This document shows positions 1 to 7,667 of a DNA stretch of 32,636 nucleotides, in pieces (within the stretch, counting starts at the first letter, position 1; every line of letters begins with the position of its first letter). The notes under the pieces are model-generated. The model did no database searches. It was not told the origin of the DNA and worked only from the letters and a program-made list of their open reading frames with translations. The DNA is from an uncultured Bacilli bacterium. Lineage in GTDB: Bacteria; Bacillota_I; Bacilli_A; RF39; UBA660. Position numbers and translations under genes: made by a program. Location of the stretch: positions 1 through 32,636 of the forward strand of contig CALVSZ010000004.1 in assembly GCA_944359705.1 (NCBI GenBank), in the 5' to 3' direction.

Positions 1-863
1 ATTCCAGTAATTTTACTAGTTAATATTCTATCTATTTTTCTATTTCTTTCTTGATAATTTTTATTATTATAACTTACGCAAGCATCTGTTATATTTTTAG
101 CATTTGTAAGTATTTGAGATACTACTTTCTCATTTATATTTTCTTCTCTCTCTTCATCTAATAACTTAATTAACTCATTATCTTCATATACATTATAATT
201 AAACTCTTTATTTAAAGATTTAATTAATGTTTTATCATCTTCAAGTAGTCTTAAAGATAACCATCTTTTATTTATATTTATTTTTTTATCATCTAAATAT
301 TTACTTAACTTCTCTATAGATAATTCAATATCTTTATCATAAGTAGTTATAAAAGATTCATTAATACTATTTACTGCTAATTTTTCTACTTCTTCCATTA
401 ATTTATTTATTCCAATACCCTTACTTGCATTAGTAATAACTATTGGTACTTTTAAGATATTAGAGAGTCTTTTAACATCTATTTTTATATCATTTTTTAA
501 TGCCTCATCATATAAATTAAGACATACTACTACATTTTTAGTAATTTCTAAAGTTTGCAATACTAAATTTAAGTTTCTTTCTATCAAAGTAGAATCACAT
601 ACCATAATCGTTACTTTACTTTTATTAAAACAAAGAAAATCTCTTGCTACTCTTTCTTCTTCTGAATGAACAAACAAAGAATACGTTCCCGGCAAATCAT
701 ATATTTCATATACTTTATTATTATATTTACATATTCCCATAGCTGTATCTACGGTTTTTCCTGTCCAATTACCAGTATGTTGTTTAAGACCAGTTAATGC
801 ATTAAAAATAGTACTTTTTCCAACATTAGGATTTCCCATTAAGGTTATTTTAATATTTCCCAT
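1..863 (-). CDS. feoB: Ferrous iron transporter FeoB, N-terminal part (cut by left edge)
   Basis: This is the N-terminal ~287 residues of the ferrous iron transporter FeoB, a membrane protein with a cytosolic G domain. I translated the complement of 1-863 myself: it is open to the window edge, so the membrane permease part lies outside. G1 is GNPNVGKST near residues 10-18, the switch I segment reads GNWTGKTVD, G3 is DLPGTYS, and the G4 position reads NLYD where many FeoB proteins have NVVD. The rest of the visible part matches the helical GDI-like region in position. The ATG at 863 overlaps the feoA stop by one base (TAATG), so translation of the two is probably coupled. Family assignment is secure; iron specificity is inferred from the feoA neighbour. 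Confidence 0.93.
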   Translation of the reverse strand, partial: MGNIKITLMGNPNVGKSTIFNALTGLKQHTGNWTGKTVDTAMGICKYNNKVYEIYDLPGTYSLFVHSEEERVARDFLCFNKSKVTIMVCDSTLIERNLNLVLQTLEITKNVVVCLNLYDEALKNDIKIDVKRLSNILKVPIVITNASKGIGINKLMEEVEKLAVNSINESFITTYDKDIELSIEKLSKYLDDKKININKRWLSLRLLEDDKTLIKSLNKEFNYNVYEDNELIKLLDEEREENINEKVVSQILTNAKNITDACVSYNNKNYQERNRKIDRILTSKITG

Positions 864-1090
864 TATATTAATTCGACCTCAACTTTCTTGGCATCTTCTT
901 TCCTAATTACAATAATACTTCTTTTTATTAAGTATGCTGTGGGGTCTCCTAAAGGACTTTTAAATAATACTTCTATTTCAACATTTGGTATTAATCCCAA
1001 ATCATAAAATCTTCTTTTTATATTAATGTCATTATTTATCACTTTTACTATACACCTAGTTCCTATTGGAACATCATTTAATTTACACAT
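863..1090 (-). CDS. feoA: Ferrous iron transport protein FeoA
   Basis: A 75-residue cytosolic protein of the FeoA family, a small SH3-like beta-barrel that works with FeoB in Fe(II) uptake. The family pattern is visible: a start on short loops with IGTRCIV, then RRFYDLGLIPNVEIEVL near residues 26-42, then an SPLGDP-containing turn and a closing strand (IIVIRKEDAKKV). Length is normal for a stand-alone FeoA. The start ATG at 1090 follows a GGAGTG ribosome binding site. The gene is the first of feoAB and overlaps feoB by one base. I see no convincing Fur or DtxR box in the 70 bases between this gene and the trxB terminator, so iron control is likely but not shown. Confidence 0.93.
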   Translation of the reverse strand: MCKLNDVPIGTRCIVKVINNDINIKRRFYDLGLIPNVEIEVLFKSPLGDPTAYLIKRSIIVIRKEDAKKVEVELI

Positions 1091-1157
1091 AGTATCACTC
1101 CATTTTTATATACCTAAAATAATATATGTAAATATGTAGTTTAATGATATAAGTAAA

Positions 1158-1185
1158 GAAAAAATACTGAGATAAAATCAGTATT
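1158..1185 (-). terminator. Rho-independent terminator after trxB
   Basis: On the minus strand a perfect 8-bp stem (AATACTGA / TCAGTATT) with a 7-base loop is followed by a run of T. It lies just past the trxB stop codon and separates the yvlD-like/lgt/trxB operon from feoAB. Confidence 0.85.
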
Positions 1186-1187
1186 CC

Positions 1188-2078
1188 CTATTGTTTAATT
1201 TGCTTTATAATACTATAGCTTACATTAGTGGCTTCGCCAATAGCAGTATATATTTGATATGCATTTTTCTTTATTGCATCCCCACATGCATATATATTTT
1301 TTATTGAAGTTTCATTATTATTATCCACAATAATATAACCATTTTCTTTATCAACATCAATTAAATCGTTTATGGGAACATATCCAATTGCGATAAATAT
1401 ACCATCGCATTTTATCTCTTCACCAGTATCCAAGATAACTGATTTAATTTTATCATCAATAATATTATATTTTTCTACATTTGCTTTAAATTTTATTTCA
1501 ACATTTTTTAAAGTAGAAATAGTTTCTATCATACTATCTTCTGCTGTAAATTTATCTTTTCTATGAACAATAACAACTTTATTACAAATATTTGATAAAT
1601 ATATTGCTTCTTCTAAGGCAGAATTACCTCCACCAATAATAACAACGTCTTTACCTTTATATAAATTACCATCACATAGGGCGCAAAAACTAATTCCTCT
1701 GCCAATAAATTCTTTTTCTCTATCTAAATTTAGTGTTCTAGAAGTTCTTCCGGTTGCAAGAACTACATATTCAGATTCTATTTTATCATGTTTCGTTTGA
1801 ACTATTTTCTTACCGTCTTCATTCTTTACTGATACTACTTCATCAAATAAGTAATCTACTTTTAAATTATTTACTTGCTCATATATTTTATATGATAAAG
1901 AAGGGCCATCAATATTTATAAAACCAGGATAATTTTCAATAACAGATGACTTTAACATTTGACCACCGGGTGCATCCTTTTCAATTACTAAAACATCTAC
2001 ATCATATCTTTTTAAATAAATTGCACATGTCATACCTGCAACCCCCGAACCGATTATTACTACTTTTCTTTTTTGCAT
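1188..2078 (-). CDS. trxB: Thioredoxin reductase-type flavoprotein
   Basis: A 296-residue NAD(P)H-dependent flavin disulfide reductase that probably reduces thioredoxin in the cytosol. The FAD-binding GSGVAG is at residues 10-15, the redox pair is C132-x-x-C135 in CALCDG (usual form CATCDG), the NADPH-binding GGGNSALEEA starts near 149, HRKDKF follows, and YACGDA near the C-terminus is the second FAD motif. It is slightly shorter than the 305-320 residues typical of TrxB. The ATG at 2078 follows AGGAGA, and its ribosome site overlaps the end of lgt, so it is the last gene of a three-gene operon. The CxxC makes a ferredoxin-NADP reductase role unlikely. The stop is TAG. Confidence 0.92.
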   Translation of the reverse strand: MQKRKVVIIGSGVAGMTCAIYLKRYDVDVLVIEKDAPGGQMLKSSVIENYPGFINIDGPSLSYKIYEQVNNLKVDYLFDEVVSVKNEDGKKIVQTKHDKIESEYVVLATGRTSRTLNLDREKEFIGRGISFCALCDGNLYKGKDVVIIGGGNSALEEAIYLSNICNKVVIVHRKDKFTAEDSMIETISTLKNVEIKFKANVEKYNIIDDKIKSVILDTGEEIKCDGIFIAIGYVPINDLIDVDKENGYIIVDNNNETSIKNIYACGDAIKKNAYQIYTAIGEATNVSYSIIKQIKQ

Positions 2079-2088
2079 TTGTTCTCTC

Positions 2089-2868
2089 CTATTCTATATA
2101 TTTTTTATTATTTCTATTTAAAATTAATATAATTAAACCAATTATTACAATAAAACAAGACACTATTACACTTACCTTTAAGCTTCCAATATATAAGCTA
2201 TCACTTCTTAAGAATTCTACAATAAATCTTTCAAATCCATACCATATAAAATAAAATGCAGTTAACGATCCTATTTTTATATTTTTCATATATTTACGCA
2301 TTAACATTAAAATTATAAATCCAATTAAACACCACATTGATTCATATAAAAAAGTAGGCTCATAATAAGTGCCATTAATATGCATACCATCAATTATGAA
2401 CTGGGGAATATGCAATTTTTGTAAAAATTCAAGTGATACTTCTCGGCCATAAGCTTCCCCATTAATAAAATTTCCCCATCTTCCAATTGCTTGTCCTAAT
2501 ATTACACTTGGAGCAAATACATCTAAAACTTTTAATACATTCTTACTGTGCTTTTTACAATAAAAATATATAAATATAATACCTGCAATTATACCTCCAT
2601 AAATAGCAAGACCACCATTCCATATTTTAAAAATACTTAGTAAATCATTTTTATACACTTTAAAATTAAAGATAACATAATATATTCTAGCACCAATTAT
2701 AGCAATTGGAATTGTATAAAATACTAAATCATTAGTAAAATTTGATGATATACCTACCTTATTTGCTTCTTTATTTACTAAATATATTCCTATAATCATA
2801 GCAATTAAAATTAAGACAGCATACCAATAAATATTAAAACCAAATAATGATATAAATACCCTATCCAT
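2089..2868 (-). CDS. lgt: Prolipoprotein diacylglyceryl transferase Lgt
   Basis: An integral membrane enzyme that moves diacylglyceryl from phosphatidylglycerol to the lipobox cysteine of prelipoproteins. About seven hydrophobic helices are visible. Conserved segments include WNGGLAIYGG, the signature GRWGNFINGEAYG, and YEPTFLYES. A longer frame starts at a GTG at 2880, but I prefer the ATG at 2868 (259 residues): AAAGGTGG lies 8 bases upstream of it, whereas the GTG has no good site. With this start the gene overlaps the upstream yvlD-like gene by 8 bases. It sits between that gene and trxB in one operon. Confidence 0.95.
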   Translation of the reverse strand: MDRVFISLFGFNIYWYAVLILIAMIIGIYLVNKEANKVGISSNFTNDLVFYTIPIAIIGARIYYVIFNFKVYKNDLLSIFKIWNGGLAIYGGIIAGIIFIYFYCKKHSKNVLKVLDVFAPSVILGQAIGRWGNFINGEAYGREVSLEFLQKLHIPQFIIDGMHINGTYYEPTFLYESMWCLIGFIILMLMRKYMKNIKIGSLTAFYFIWYGFERFIVEFLRSDSLYIGSLKVSVIVSCFIVIIGLIILILNRNNKKYIE

Positions 2869-3304
2869 TTCTATTTCCACCTTTTATTATTGGTCTAATT
2901 ATCATTCCTTCCATAACAATATTTAATAGAGATATAAATATTGCTATAAAGAAAGGAATTATTATGCCACTTACAACAAATTTATCTCCTAATATAAATG
3001 ATGTTATATACAATATAAGTACGTTTATTAAAGGATAAAATAATCCCATTGTAAGTGCTGTAATAGGAAGAGTTATAAAAAATAATACTGGTTTAATCGT
3101 TTGATTTAAGAAATAAATTATAATTGAAGCTAAAAGTGCATATAAGCCATAATATTCATTACTTATTTTTAATGATTTAAATAAAACTGACATTATAATT
3201 AAAATAATACTATAACAAATTATATATAATACCCATTCAAAAAATTTGTTTTTAATTAATTTTTTTCTATTACTATTATAATTTATAATAAATATTTTAT
3301 TCAT
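2861..3304 (-). CDS. YvlD / phage-holin-4 superfamily membrane protein
   Basis: A small membrane protein (147 residues from the ATG at 3304) with a basic cytosolic N-terminus and four hydrophobic helices. The segment LNQTIKPVLFFITLPITAL followed by GLFYPLINVLIL matches the pattern of the YvlD family (PF04020, named after holins although chromosomal members are not phage genes). Function is unknown; B. subtilis YvlD belongs to an envelope-stress operon. The frame is open to an ATG at 3337, but AAAGAGG is placed correctly only for the ATG at 3304. First gene of the yvlD-like/lgt/trxB operon. Confidence 0.8.
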   Translation of the reverse strand: MNKIFIINYNSNRKKLIKNKFFEWVLYIICYSIILIIMSVLFKSLKISNEYYGLYALLASIIIYFLNQTIKPVLFFITLPITALTMGLFYPLINVLILYITSFILGDKFVVSGIIIPFFIAIFISLLNIVMEGMIIRPIIKGGNRNG

Positions 3305-3327
3305 AATTACCTCTTTTCGATATGTAT

Positions 3328-3336
3328 ATAATAACA
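3328..3336 (-). promoter_or_regulatory. Probable promoter of the yvlD-like/lgt/trxB operon (extended -10)
   Basis: The minus strand reads TGTTATTAT, an extended -10 shape, 24 bases upstream of the start codon. No good -35 is seen. It lies back to back with the promoter of the femX-like gene, about 40 bases away. Confidence 0.5.
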
Positions 3337-3373
3337 TATTTTTTTAATAAATGAAATTATTTAGAAAAAATTA

Positions 3374-3382
3374 TGATATAAT
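3374..3382 (+). promoter_or_regulatory. Promoter of the femX-like gene (extended -10)
   Basis: TGATATAAT, a perfect extended -10, lies 21 bases before the ATG at 3404. The -35 region is only AT-rich, as expected when a TG extension is present. The same 9-mer recurs at other promoters in this window. Confidence 0.7.
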
Positions 3383-3403
3383 TATGTATTGAGGAGTGGT
3401 TCT

Positions 3404-4606
3404 ATGCAGATAATTAGTTTAACAGAAATTCAATTTAAAAATTATTCTAGAATTCATAGTCGTAGAAACTATTTTCAGTCAGTAGAATTTGCTAATTTTC
3501 AAAAAAACAGAGGATATCAAGTTTTATATATAGGACTACTTGACGATAGTGATAATGTAATTGCCGCATCATTAATTCTAGGAAAGACTATACTAGGAAA
3601 ATACTTATACGGATATGTTCCTGGAGGCTATTTGATTAACTATGACGATGTACAAACTTTTAAAAAGTTTAGTGAATTATTAAAAAAATATCTATATAAA
3701 CTTAATTATGTATATATAATCGTAAACTCTTTAATAACTATTAAAGAATATGATAAAAAGGGAAATATTATATCTAATCATAATAAATATATTGAATTAT
3801 TTGAAACATCTGAATATGTAAAAAGCAAACAAAAAGAATTAAACGTATGTGCAAAATTAAATTTAATAAAGAAAGATTCTGTATATAATAACTTTAGTAG
3901 ATTTGTAAAAAGGAATATAAAAGATGCTAAATTTAAAGGCATAAAAATTATAAAAGGGTCAGTTAATGATGTTGAAAAATTCTACTATTTTATTAAGAAA
4001 AAAGATAAACATAATATTAATTATTATAAAGGTTTGTTTAATAATTTAAATACGGAAAATAATAAATTTGAAATATATTTTGCATATATGGATACTAATG
4101 AATATTTAAAAAATTGTCATATAGCATTAAATAAAGAAAAAGCAAAGAACGAAAAATTAAGACAAAAACTATTAAAGAATAATAATGATAATAATATTGT
4201 ATATAAAATGCAATCAGATAAATTAATTGATAAATATGATAATGAATTATCTAAAGCAATACAGTTAAATACGCAATATAAAGATGGAACGATTGTAGCT
4301 ACTGTTGGTATTATAAAAACTAATAATACAATTAATTTTATTGTAGATGGTTATGATAGTAATTTAAAATTTATAAAATCATCTTATTTAATAAAATGGG
4401 AAATTATAAAAGAGTATTTAAAATTAGGATATACAAATTTTAATCTAGGATATTTACCTGATTATCAAGATAAATTTAAAGGGTTATATTTATCTAGAAT
4501 TGGGTTTAATTGTAATATATATATAGAACCCGGACAATACAATTTAATTGTAAATAATATGATATATAAATTTATAAGTATTGCTGACAAAGATAAATAT
4601 AATTAA
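3404..4606 (+). CDS. FemABX-family peptidoglycan bridge peptidyltransferase
   Basis: A 400-residue cytosolic enzyme of the FemA/FemX/MurM type, which adds amino acids from aminoacyl-tRNA to the lipid II stem peptide. Evidence is the two GNAT-like halves: an N-terminal one containing ILGKYLYGYVPGG near residue 70, and a C-terminal one with SYLIKWEIIKEYLKLG, then FNLGYLPDYQDK and GLYLSRIGFN close to the end. Between them a charged helical stretch (near ALNKEKAKNEKLRQK) matches the coiled-coil arm of FemA. I use the ATG at 3404, which follows GAGGAG by 7 bases, rather than a TTG at 3389. It is one of two + strand genes. Which residue is added to which bridge position cannot be told. Confidence 0.85.
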   Translation: MQIISLTEIQFKNYSRIHSRRNYFQSVEFANFQKNRGYQVLYIGLLDDSDNVIAASLILGKTILGKYLYGYVPGGYLINYDDVQTFKKFSELLKKYLYKLNYVYIIVNSLITIKEYDKKGNIISNHNKYIELFETSEYVKSKQKELNVCAKLNLIKKDSVYNNFSRFVKRNIKDAKFKGIKIIKGSVNDVEKFYYFIKKKDKHNINYYKGLFNNLNTENNKFEIYFAYMDTNEYLKNCHIALNKEKAKNEKLRQKLLKNNNDNNIVYKMQSDKLIDKYDNELSKAIQLNTQYKDGTIVATVGIIKTNNTINFIVDGYDSNLKFIKSSYLIKWEIIKEYLKLGYTNFNLGYLPDYQDKFKGLYLSRIGFNCNIYIEPGQYNLIVNNMIYKFISIADKDKYN

Positions 4607-4628
4607 AAAAGCACATAGTGCTTTTTTT
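4605..4628. terminator. Bidirectional terminator between converging genes
   Basis: AAAAAAGCAC, ATA, GTGCTTTTTT: a 10-bp stem with a 3-base loop and T runs on both strands. It ends the femX-like gene on the + strand and the rluB/pilin-like group on the minus strand. Confidence 0.88.
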
Positions 4629-5406
4629 AATTAATACCACAAGTACCCGAATATCCAGTACCTGTTGCATTATTTACTACATTAATAATAAAATTAACAA
4701 GAAGTGGCGAGAACATTATAATAACAGCGATTATTAGTCTTCTTATAAATGTTTTTGTTGCTTTTTTCATTTCATCTTCATTACCTGCGAATACTGCTCT
4801 TCCTATATCAAAACTGCCTAAAGCGATTAATGCAACGGGAACTAGTACTTTAACATAATTAAAGATTGTATTTATAAAATTAACTAACCTAGTTCCCAAA
4901 ATTCCTTCACACGTTGTGTATTCTTCCGGATCAAAAATAACCATATTACCAAGTCCATCTGAACAATTTTCGCATACAAATGTTATTTTTTTATTGAAAT
5001 ATGCTTTATGAATCACACTCCAGGGTAATTTAACATCATTATAATCCATATATAAGTCATAATTGTAAGTACCAAAAATAGGTACGAAAAGAACATCAAG
5101 ATGAAAAGAAGTAACGTAGCCTACTATACGATAAGGGCACTCGTTTTTACTGCTATTTTTATCTATTTTATCCTTAAAACTATTATAATCAAAATTAATC
5201 CATGGAGTATTTTGGTTAATACGAGAATCATCAGATGTACAAATATAATCTAATGTCTCTTTCTCATCATTATATGTAATAACTAATTCAACCATATTTC
5301 CATTGTCATTTAATACATACTTACATTCTATATCTTCTGCTTTAACTACACTAGGAATACACATAAATACAATAGAAAAAATCATAATTATAAATTTTTT
5401 ATTCAT
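4627..5406 (-). CDS. Secreted/anchored pilin-like protein, copy A (most diverged ectodomain)
   Basis: A 259-residue protein I cannot assign to a characterised family. It has a signal peptide (about 23 residues, ending IPSVVKA), an ectodomain of roughly 140 residues with CPY and a CENC pair, then CEGILG and a C-terminal module of two hydrophobic helices. Between the helices is a charged loop (GNEDEMKKATKTFIRR), and the tail ends TGTCGIN-like with a last cysteine. The helix-loop-helix layout recalls VirB2/TrbC-type T4SS pilins, but no other secretion gene is in the window, so this is an inference. The last 75 residues equal those of copies B and C, while the ectodomain is largely different. The ATG follows AAGGAGG that overlaps the stop of copy B. 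Last gene before the terminator. Confidence 0.75.
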   Translation of the reverse strand: MNKKFIIMIFSIVFMCIPSVVKAEDIECKYVLNDNGNMVELVITYNDEKETLDYICTSDDSRINQNTPWINFDYNSFKDKIDKNSSKNECPYRIVGYVTSFHLDVLFVPIFGTYNYDLYMDYNDVKLPWSVIHKAYFNKKITFVCENCSDGLGNMVIFDPEEYTTCEGILGTRLVNFINTIFNYVKVLVPVALIALGSFDIGRAVFAGNEDEMKKATKTFIRRLIIAVIIMFSPLLVNFIINVVNNATGTGYSGTCGIN

Positions 5407-5418
5407 AGATATTCCTCC

Positions 5419-6156
5419 TTAGTTAATACCACATGTTCCTGAATATCCAGTACCTGTTGCATTATTTACCACATTTATAATAAAATTAACAAGAAGTGGC
5501 GAGAACATTATAATAACAGCTATTATTAGTCTTCTTATAAATGTTTTAGTAGCCTTTTTCATTTCATCTTCATTACCTGCAAATACTGCTCTTCCTATAT
5601 CAAAACTGCCTAAAGCAATTAGTGCAACAGGAACTAGTACTTTAACATAATCAAAAATTGTATTTATAAAGCTTATTAATTCAGGCCCTAAAATGCCTTC
5701 ACAATCATCATATTCGCCAGGCTCAAATATAGGCATATCATCAACATCACAATTGGTACATCCAAAAGTAAAATTAGATGTTGCATCATCTTTAACTACA
5801 GCAATTGTATAAGGAAGAGAAACTGCTCCCATAGTTGATCCACCATAAATTATGCCTTTTAAGGTATATGGACACTTAGCAGATCCACTATTGTTTTTAA
5901 CTTTTTCCATAAATTCATCGTATGTCAAATCAAAAGATTTACCATAATCTATTTTTGTTCCTGAATAATCCATTTTATAAGAAAAACTATTTTCATCATA
6001 AACTACTTCTAAATTTACATAAATAGTTTCTTTAAGGAATAATATCCCTTGATCCTTATTTGCTGAATACTCACAAATAACTTCTTCTGCTTTAACTACA
6101 CTAGGAATACACATAAATATAATAGAAAAAATTATAATTACAAATTTTTTATTCAT
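5419..6156 (-). CDS. Secreted/anchored pilin-like protein, copy B
   Basis: 245 residues: a signal peptide nearly identical to that of copy A, a cysteine-containing ectodomain (VICEYS, CPYTL, CTNCDVDDM), then CEGILGPELISFINTIF and the shared two-helix C-terminus. The ectodomain resembles copy C in its framework (EEVICEYSANKD, NSGSAKCPYTL) but differs in the intervening stretches. Six cysteines occur at matching places in all three copies, which suggests structural disulfides outside the cell. The start follows TTAGGAGG, which overlaps the stop of copy C, so the three are surely cotranscribed. Function unknown; a surface fibre subunit or adhesin is possible. Confidence 0.75.
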   Translation of the reverse strand: MNKKFVIIIFSIIFMCIPSVVKAEEVICEYSANKDQGILFLKETIYVNLEVVYDENSFSYKMDYSGTKIDYGKSFDLTYDEFMEKVKNNSGSAKCPYTLKGIIYGGSTMGAVSLPYTIAVVKDDATSNFTFGCTNCDVDDMPIFEPGEYDDCEGILGPELISFINTIFDYVKVLVPVALIALGSFDIGRAVFAGNEDEMKKATKTFIRRLIIAVIIMFSPLLVNFIINVVNNATGTGYSGTCGIN

Positions 6157-6167
6157 AGATATTCCTC

Positions 6168-6887
6168 CTAATTAATACCACATGTTCCAGAATATCCAGT
6201 ACCTGTTGCGTTGTTTACTACATTAATAATAAAATTAACAAGAAGTGGTGAAAACATTATAATAACAGCGATTATTAGTCTTCTTATAAATGTTTTAGTA
6301 GCCTTTTTCATTTCATCTTCATTACCTGCAAATACTGCTCTTCCTATATCAAAACTGCCTAAAGCAATTAGTGCAACAGGAACTAGTACTTTAACATAAT
6401 CAAAAATTGTATTTATAAAGCTTATTAATTCAGGCCCCAAAATACCTTCACAATCATCATATTCACCAGGATTAAATATTGGCATATCATCAACATCACA
6501 ATTGGTACATCCAAATTCCAAATTATCTACTTTAGTTTTACCAACTACAATAACATATCCCCAAGAGCGACCATTTGATATTGCACCTGGTAAAGTATAT
6601 GGACATTTTGCACTTCCTGAATTTAAATTAACCAATTCCATAAAATCTTCATGAGTAAAATCAAATTTAGTATCATAATCTTTTTTTGTTCCTGTATAAC
6701 TAATTACACCTTCTAAATTGTTTTCATCGTAAATTACTTTTACATCTATATAAATAGTTTCTGGGTGCAGAAGATCTCCTATATCCTTATTTGCTGAATA
6801 CTCACAAATAACTTCTTCTGCTTTTACAATATTAGGTATTAGCATAAATACAGTTGTTAAAATTAATATTACATATTTTTTATTCAT
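6168..6887 (-). CDS. Secreted/anchored pilin-like protein, copy C (first of the three)
   Basis: 239 residues from the ATG at 6887. An ATG three codons upstream (6896) abuts the ribosome site AAAGGAAG and is less likely; the chosen start also gives MNKK, as in copies A and B. Signal peptide ending IPNIVKA, ectodomain with VICEYS, CPYTL and CTNCDVDDM, then the shared module CEGILGPELISF and the two-helix C-terminus. Its start is 17 bases past the rluB stop, so the trio is probably read from the rluB promoter. Its ribosome site is weaker than those of B and A, so B and A could be translated more strongly. Stop codon TAG. Confidence 0.75.
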   Translation of the reverse strand: MNKKYVILILTTVFMLIPNIVKAEEVICEYSANKDIGDLLHPETIYIDVKVIYDENNLEGVISYTGTKKDYDTKFDFTHEDFMELVNLNSGSAKCPYTLPGAISNGRSWGYVIVVGKTKVDNLEFGCTNCDVDDMPIFNPGEYDDCEGILGPELISFINTIFDYVKVLVPVALIALGSFDIGRAVFAGNEDEMKKATKTFIRRLIIAVIIMFSPLLVNFIINVVNNATGTGYSGTCGIN

Positions 6888-6903
6888 AAAGATCATCTTC
6901 CTT

Positions 6904-7626
6904 TTATTTTTTATTTACTAGGCTATATAATATTGCAACTTCTTTAAAAGTTAATTTACGATATTCTCCAACTTTCAAATCTTTTACATCAAATATAGCA
7001 TACTTTTCTCTTTTTAATTTTAATACTTTATGGCCAACTGCTTCAAACATATTTTTTACTTGATGATTCTTTCCTTCTGTTATAGTTATTTGTACAATAC
7101 TTTTATTAATTTTTTTATCAATACTTTTTACTTTCACTTTAGCAGGCCTTGTTTTATATCCGTCAATAACTACTCCTTTTTTTAATTTCATTATTGATGT
7201 AGGATTCATTACTCCTTCTATTTTAGCAATATAAGTTTTTTCTATATTTGAACTAGGATGCATTAATTTATTTGCTAAATTACCATCATTAGTAAGAAGC
7301 AATACTCCAGTAGTGTCATAATCCAGTCTTCCTACTGGATAAATTCTATTAGAACTAATTACTAAATCTAAAACTGTTTTTCTACCAAATTCATCGTTAG
7401 TAGTTGTCACTACTCCTCTTGGTTTATTTAGAAGATAATATTCATAATTTTTATTATTATCTAAAATATTTCCTTCAACAGAAATACTATCACTACTTTT
7501 TACTTTAGTACCTAATTCAGTTATAACTTGTCCATTTACTAATACTTTTCCTTCTTTAATTAATTCTTCTGCATGTCTTCTAGAACAATATCCTAAATTA
7601 GCAATAACCTTTTGCAGTCTTTCCAT
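6904..7626 (-). CDS. rluB: 23S rRNA pseudouridine synthase, RluB/RsuA family
   Basis: 240 residues. An N-terminal S4 RNA-binding domain (MERLQKVIANLGYCSRRHAEELI, with VLVNGQV) is followed by the pseudouridine synthase domain with the catalytic Asp in GRLDYDTTGVLLLTNDG near residue 105. It isomerises a uridine in 23S rRNA (U2605 in E. coli RluB; by family). The ATG follows AGAGGTG and an extended -10 promoter lies just upstream. Firmicute members usually neighbour scpAB or spore genes; here it heads a group with three pilin-like genes. RsuA and RluB cannot be cleanly separated by eye. Confidence 0.92.
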   Translation of the reverse strand: MERLQKVIANLGYCSRRHAEELIKEGKVLVNGQVITELGTKVKSSDSISVEGNILDNNKNYEYYLLNKPRGVVTTTNDEFGRKTVLDLVISSNRIYPVGRLDYDTTGVLLLTNDGNLANKLMHPSSNIEKTYIAKIEGVMNPTSIMKLKKGVVIDGYKTRPAKVKVKSIDKKINKSIVQITITEGKNHQVKNMFEAVGHKVLKLKREKYAIFDVKDLKVGEYRKLTFKEVAILYSLVNKK

Positions 7627-7647
7627 ATTACACCTCTTGTTTTGTTA

Positions 7648-7656
7648 ATTATATCA
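7648..7656 (-). promoter_or_regulatory. Promoter of rluB and probably the three pilin-like genes
   Basis: TGATATAAT on the minus strand, 22 bases before the rluB start codon. No terminator is visible between it and 4628, so one transcript could cover four genes. Confidence 0.68.
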
Positions 7657-7667
7657 TAATTTTTAAA

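Larger units (their letters stand above)
4627..6450 (-). repeat. Triplicated 3' module in the pilin-like genes
   Basis: The last ~230-280 bases of the three genes (about 4629-4870, 5421-5700 and 6170-6450) are long direct repeats spaced about 0.75-0.8 kb apart. The final 75 codons give the same protein in all three, yet bases differ at synonymous sites (for example the Thr codon before the last Cys is ACT in A and ACA in B). The intergenic segments with signal-peptide starts are also near-identical between A and B. Confidence 0.85.

Noticed and set aside
1946-2254. Open frame on the + strand inside lgt and trxB
   Set aside because: It is a mirror of the minus-strand genes, with repeated Leu/His/Phe runs and no ribosome site. 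The same holds for frames at 1372-1566, 6211-6399, 8394-8654, 12879-13160, 18322-18549, 20883-21131, 22337-22576, 22533-22739, 25684-25866 and 28134-28433.
4627-6887. Calling the three paralogues a conjugation (type IV secretion) locus
   Set aside because: No VirB4, VirB6, VirD4, relaxase or peptidoglycan hydrolase gene is in the window. Only the helix-loop-helix C-terminus resembles a pilin.
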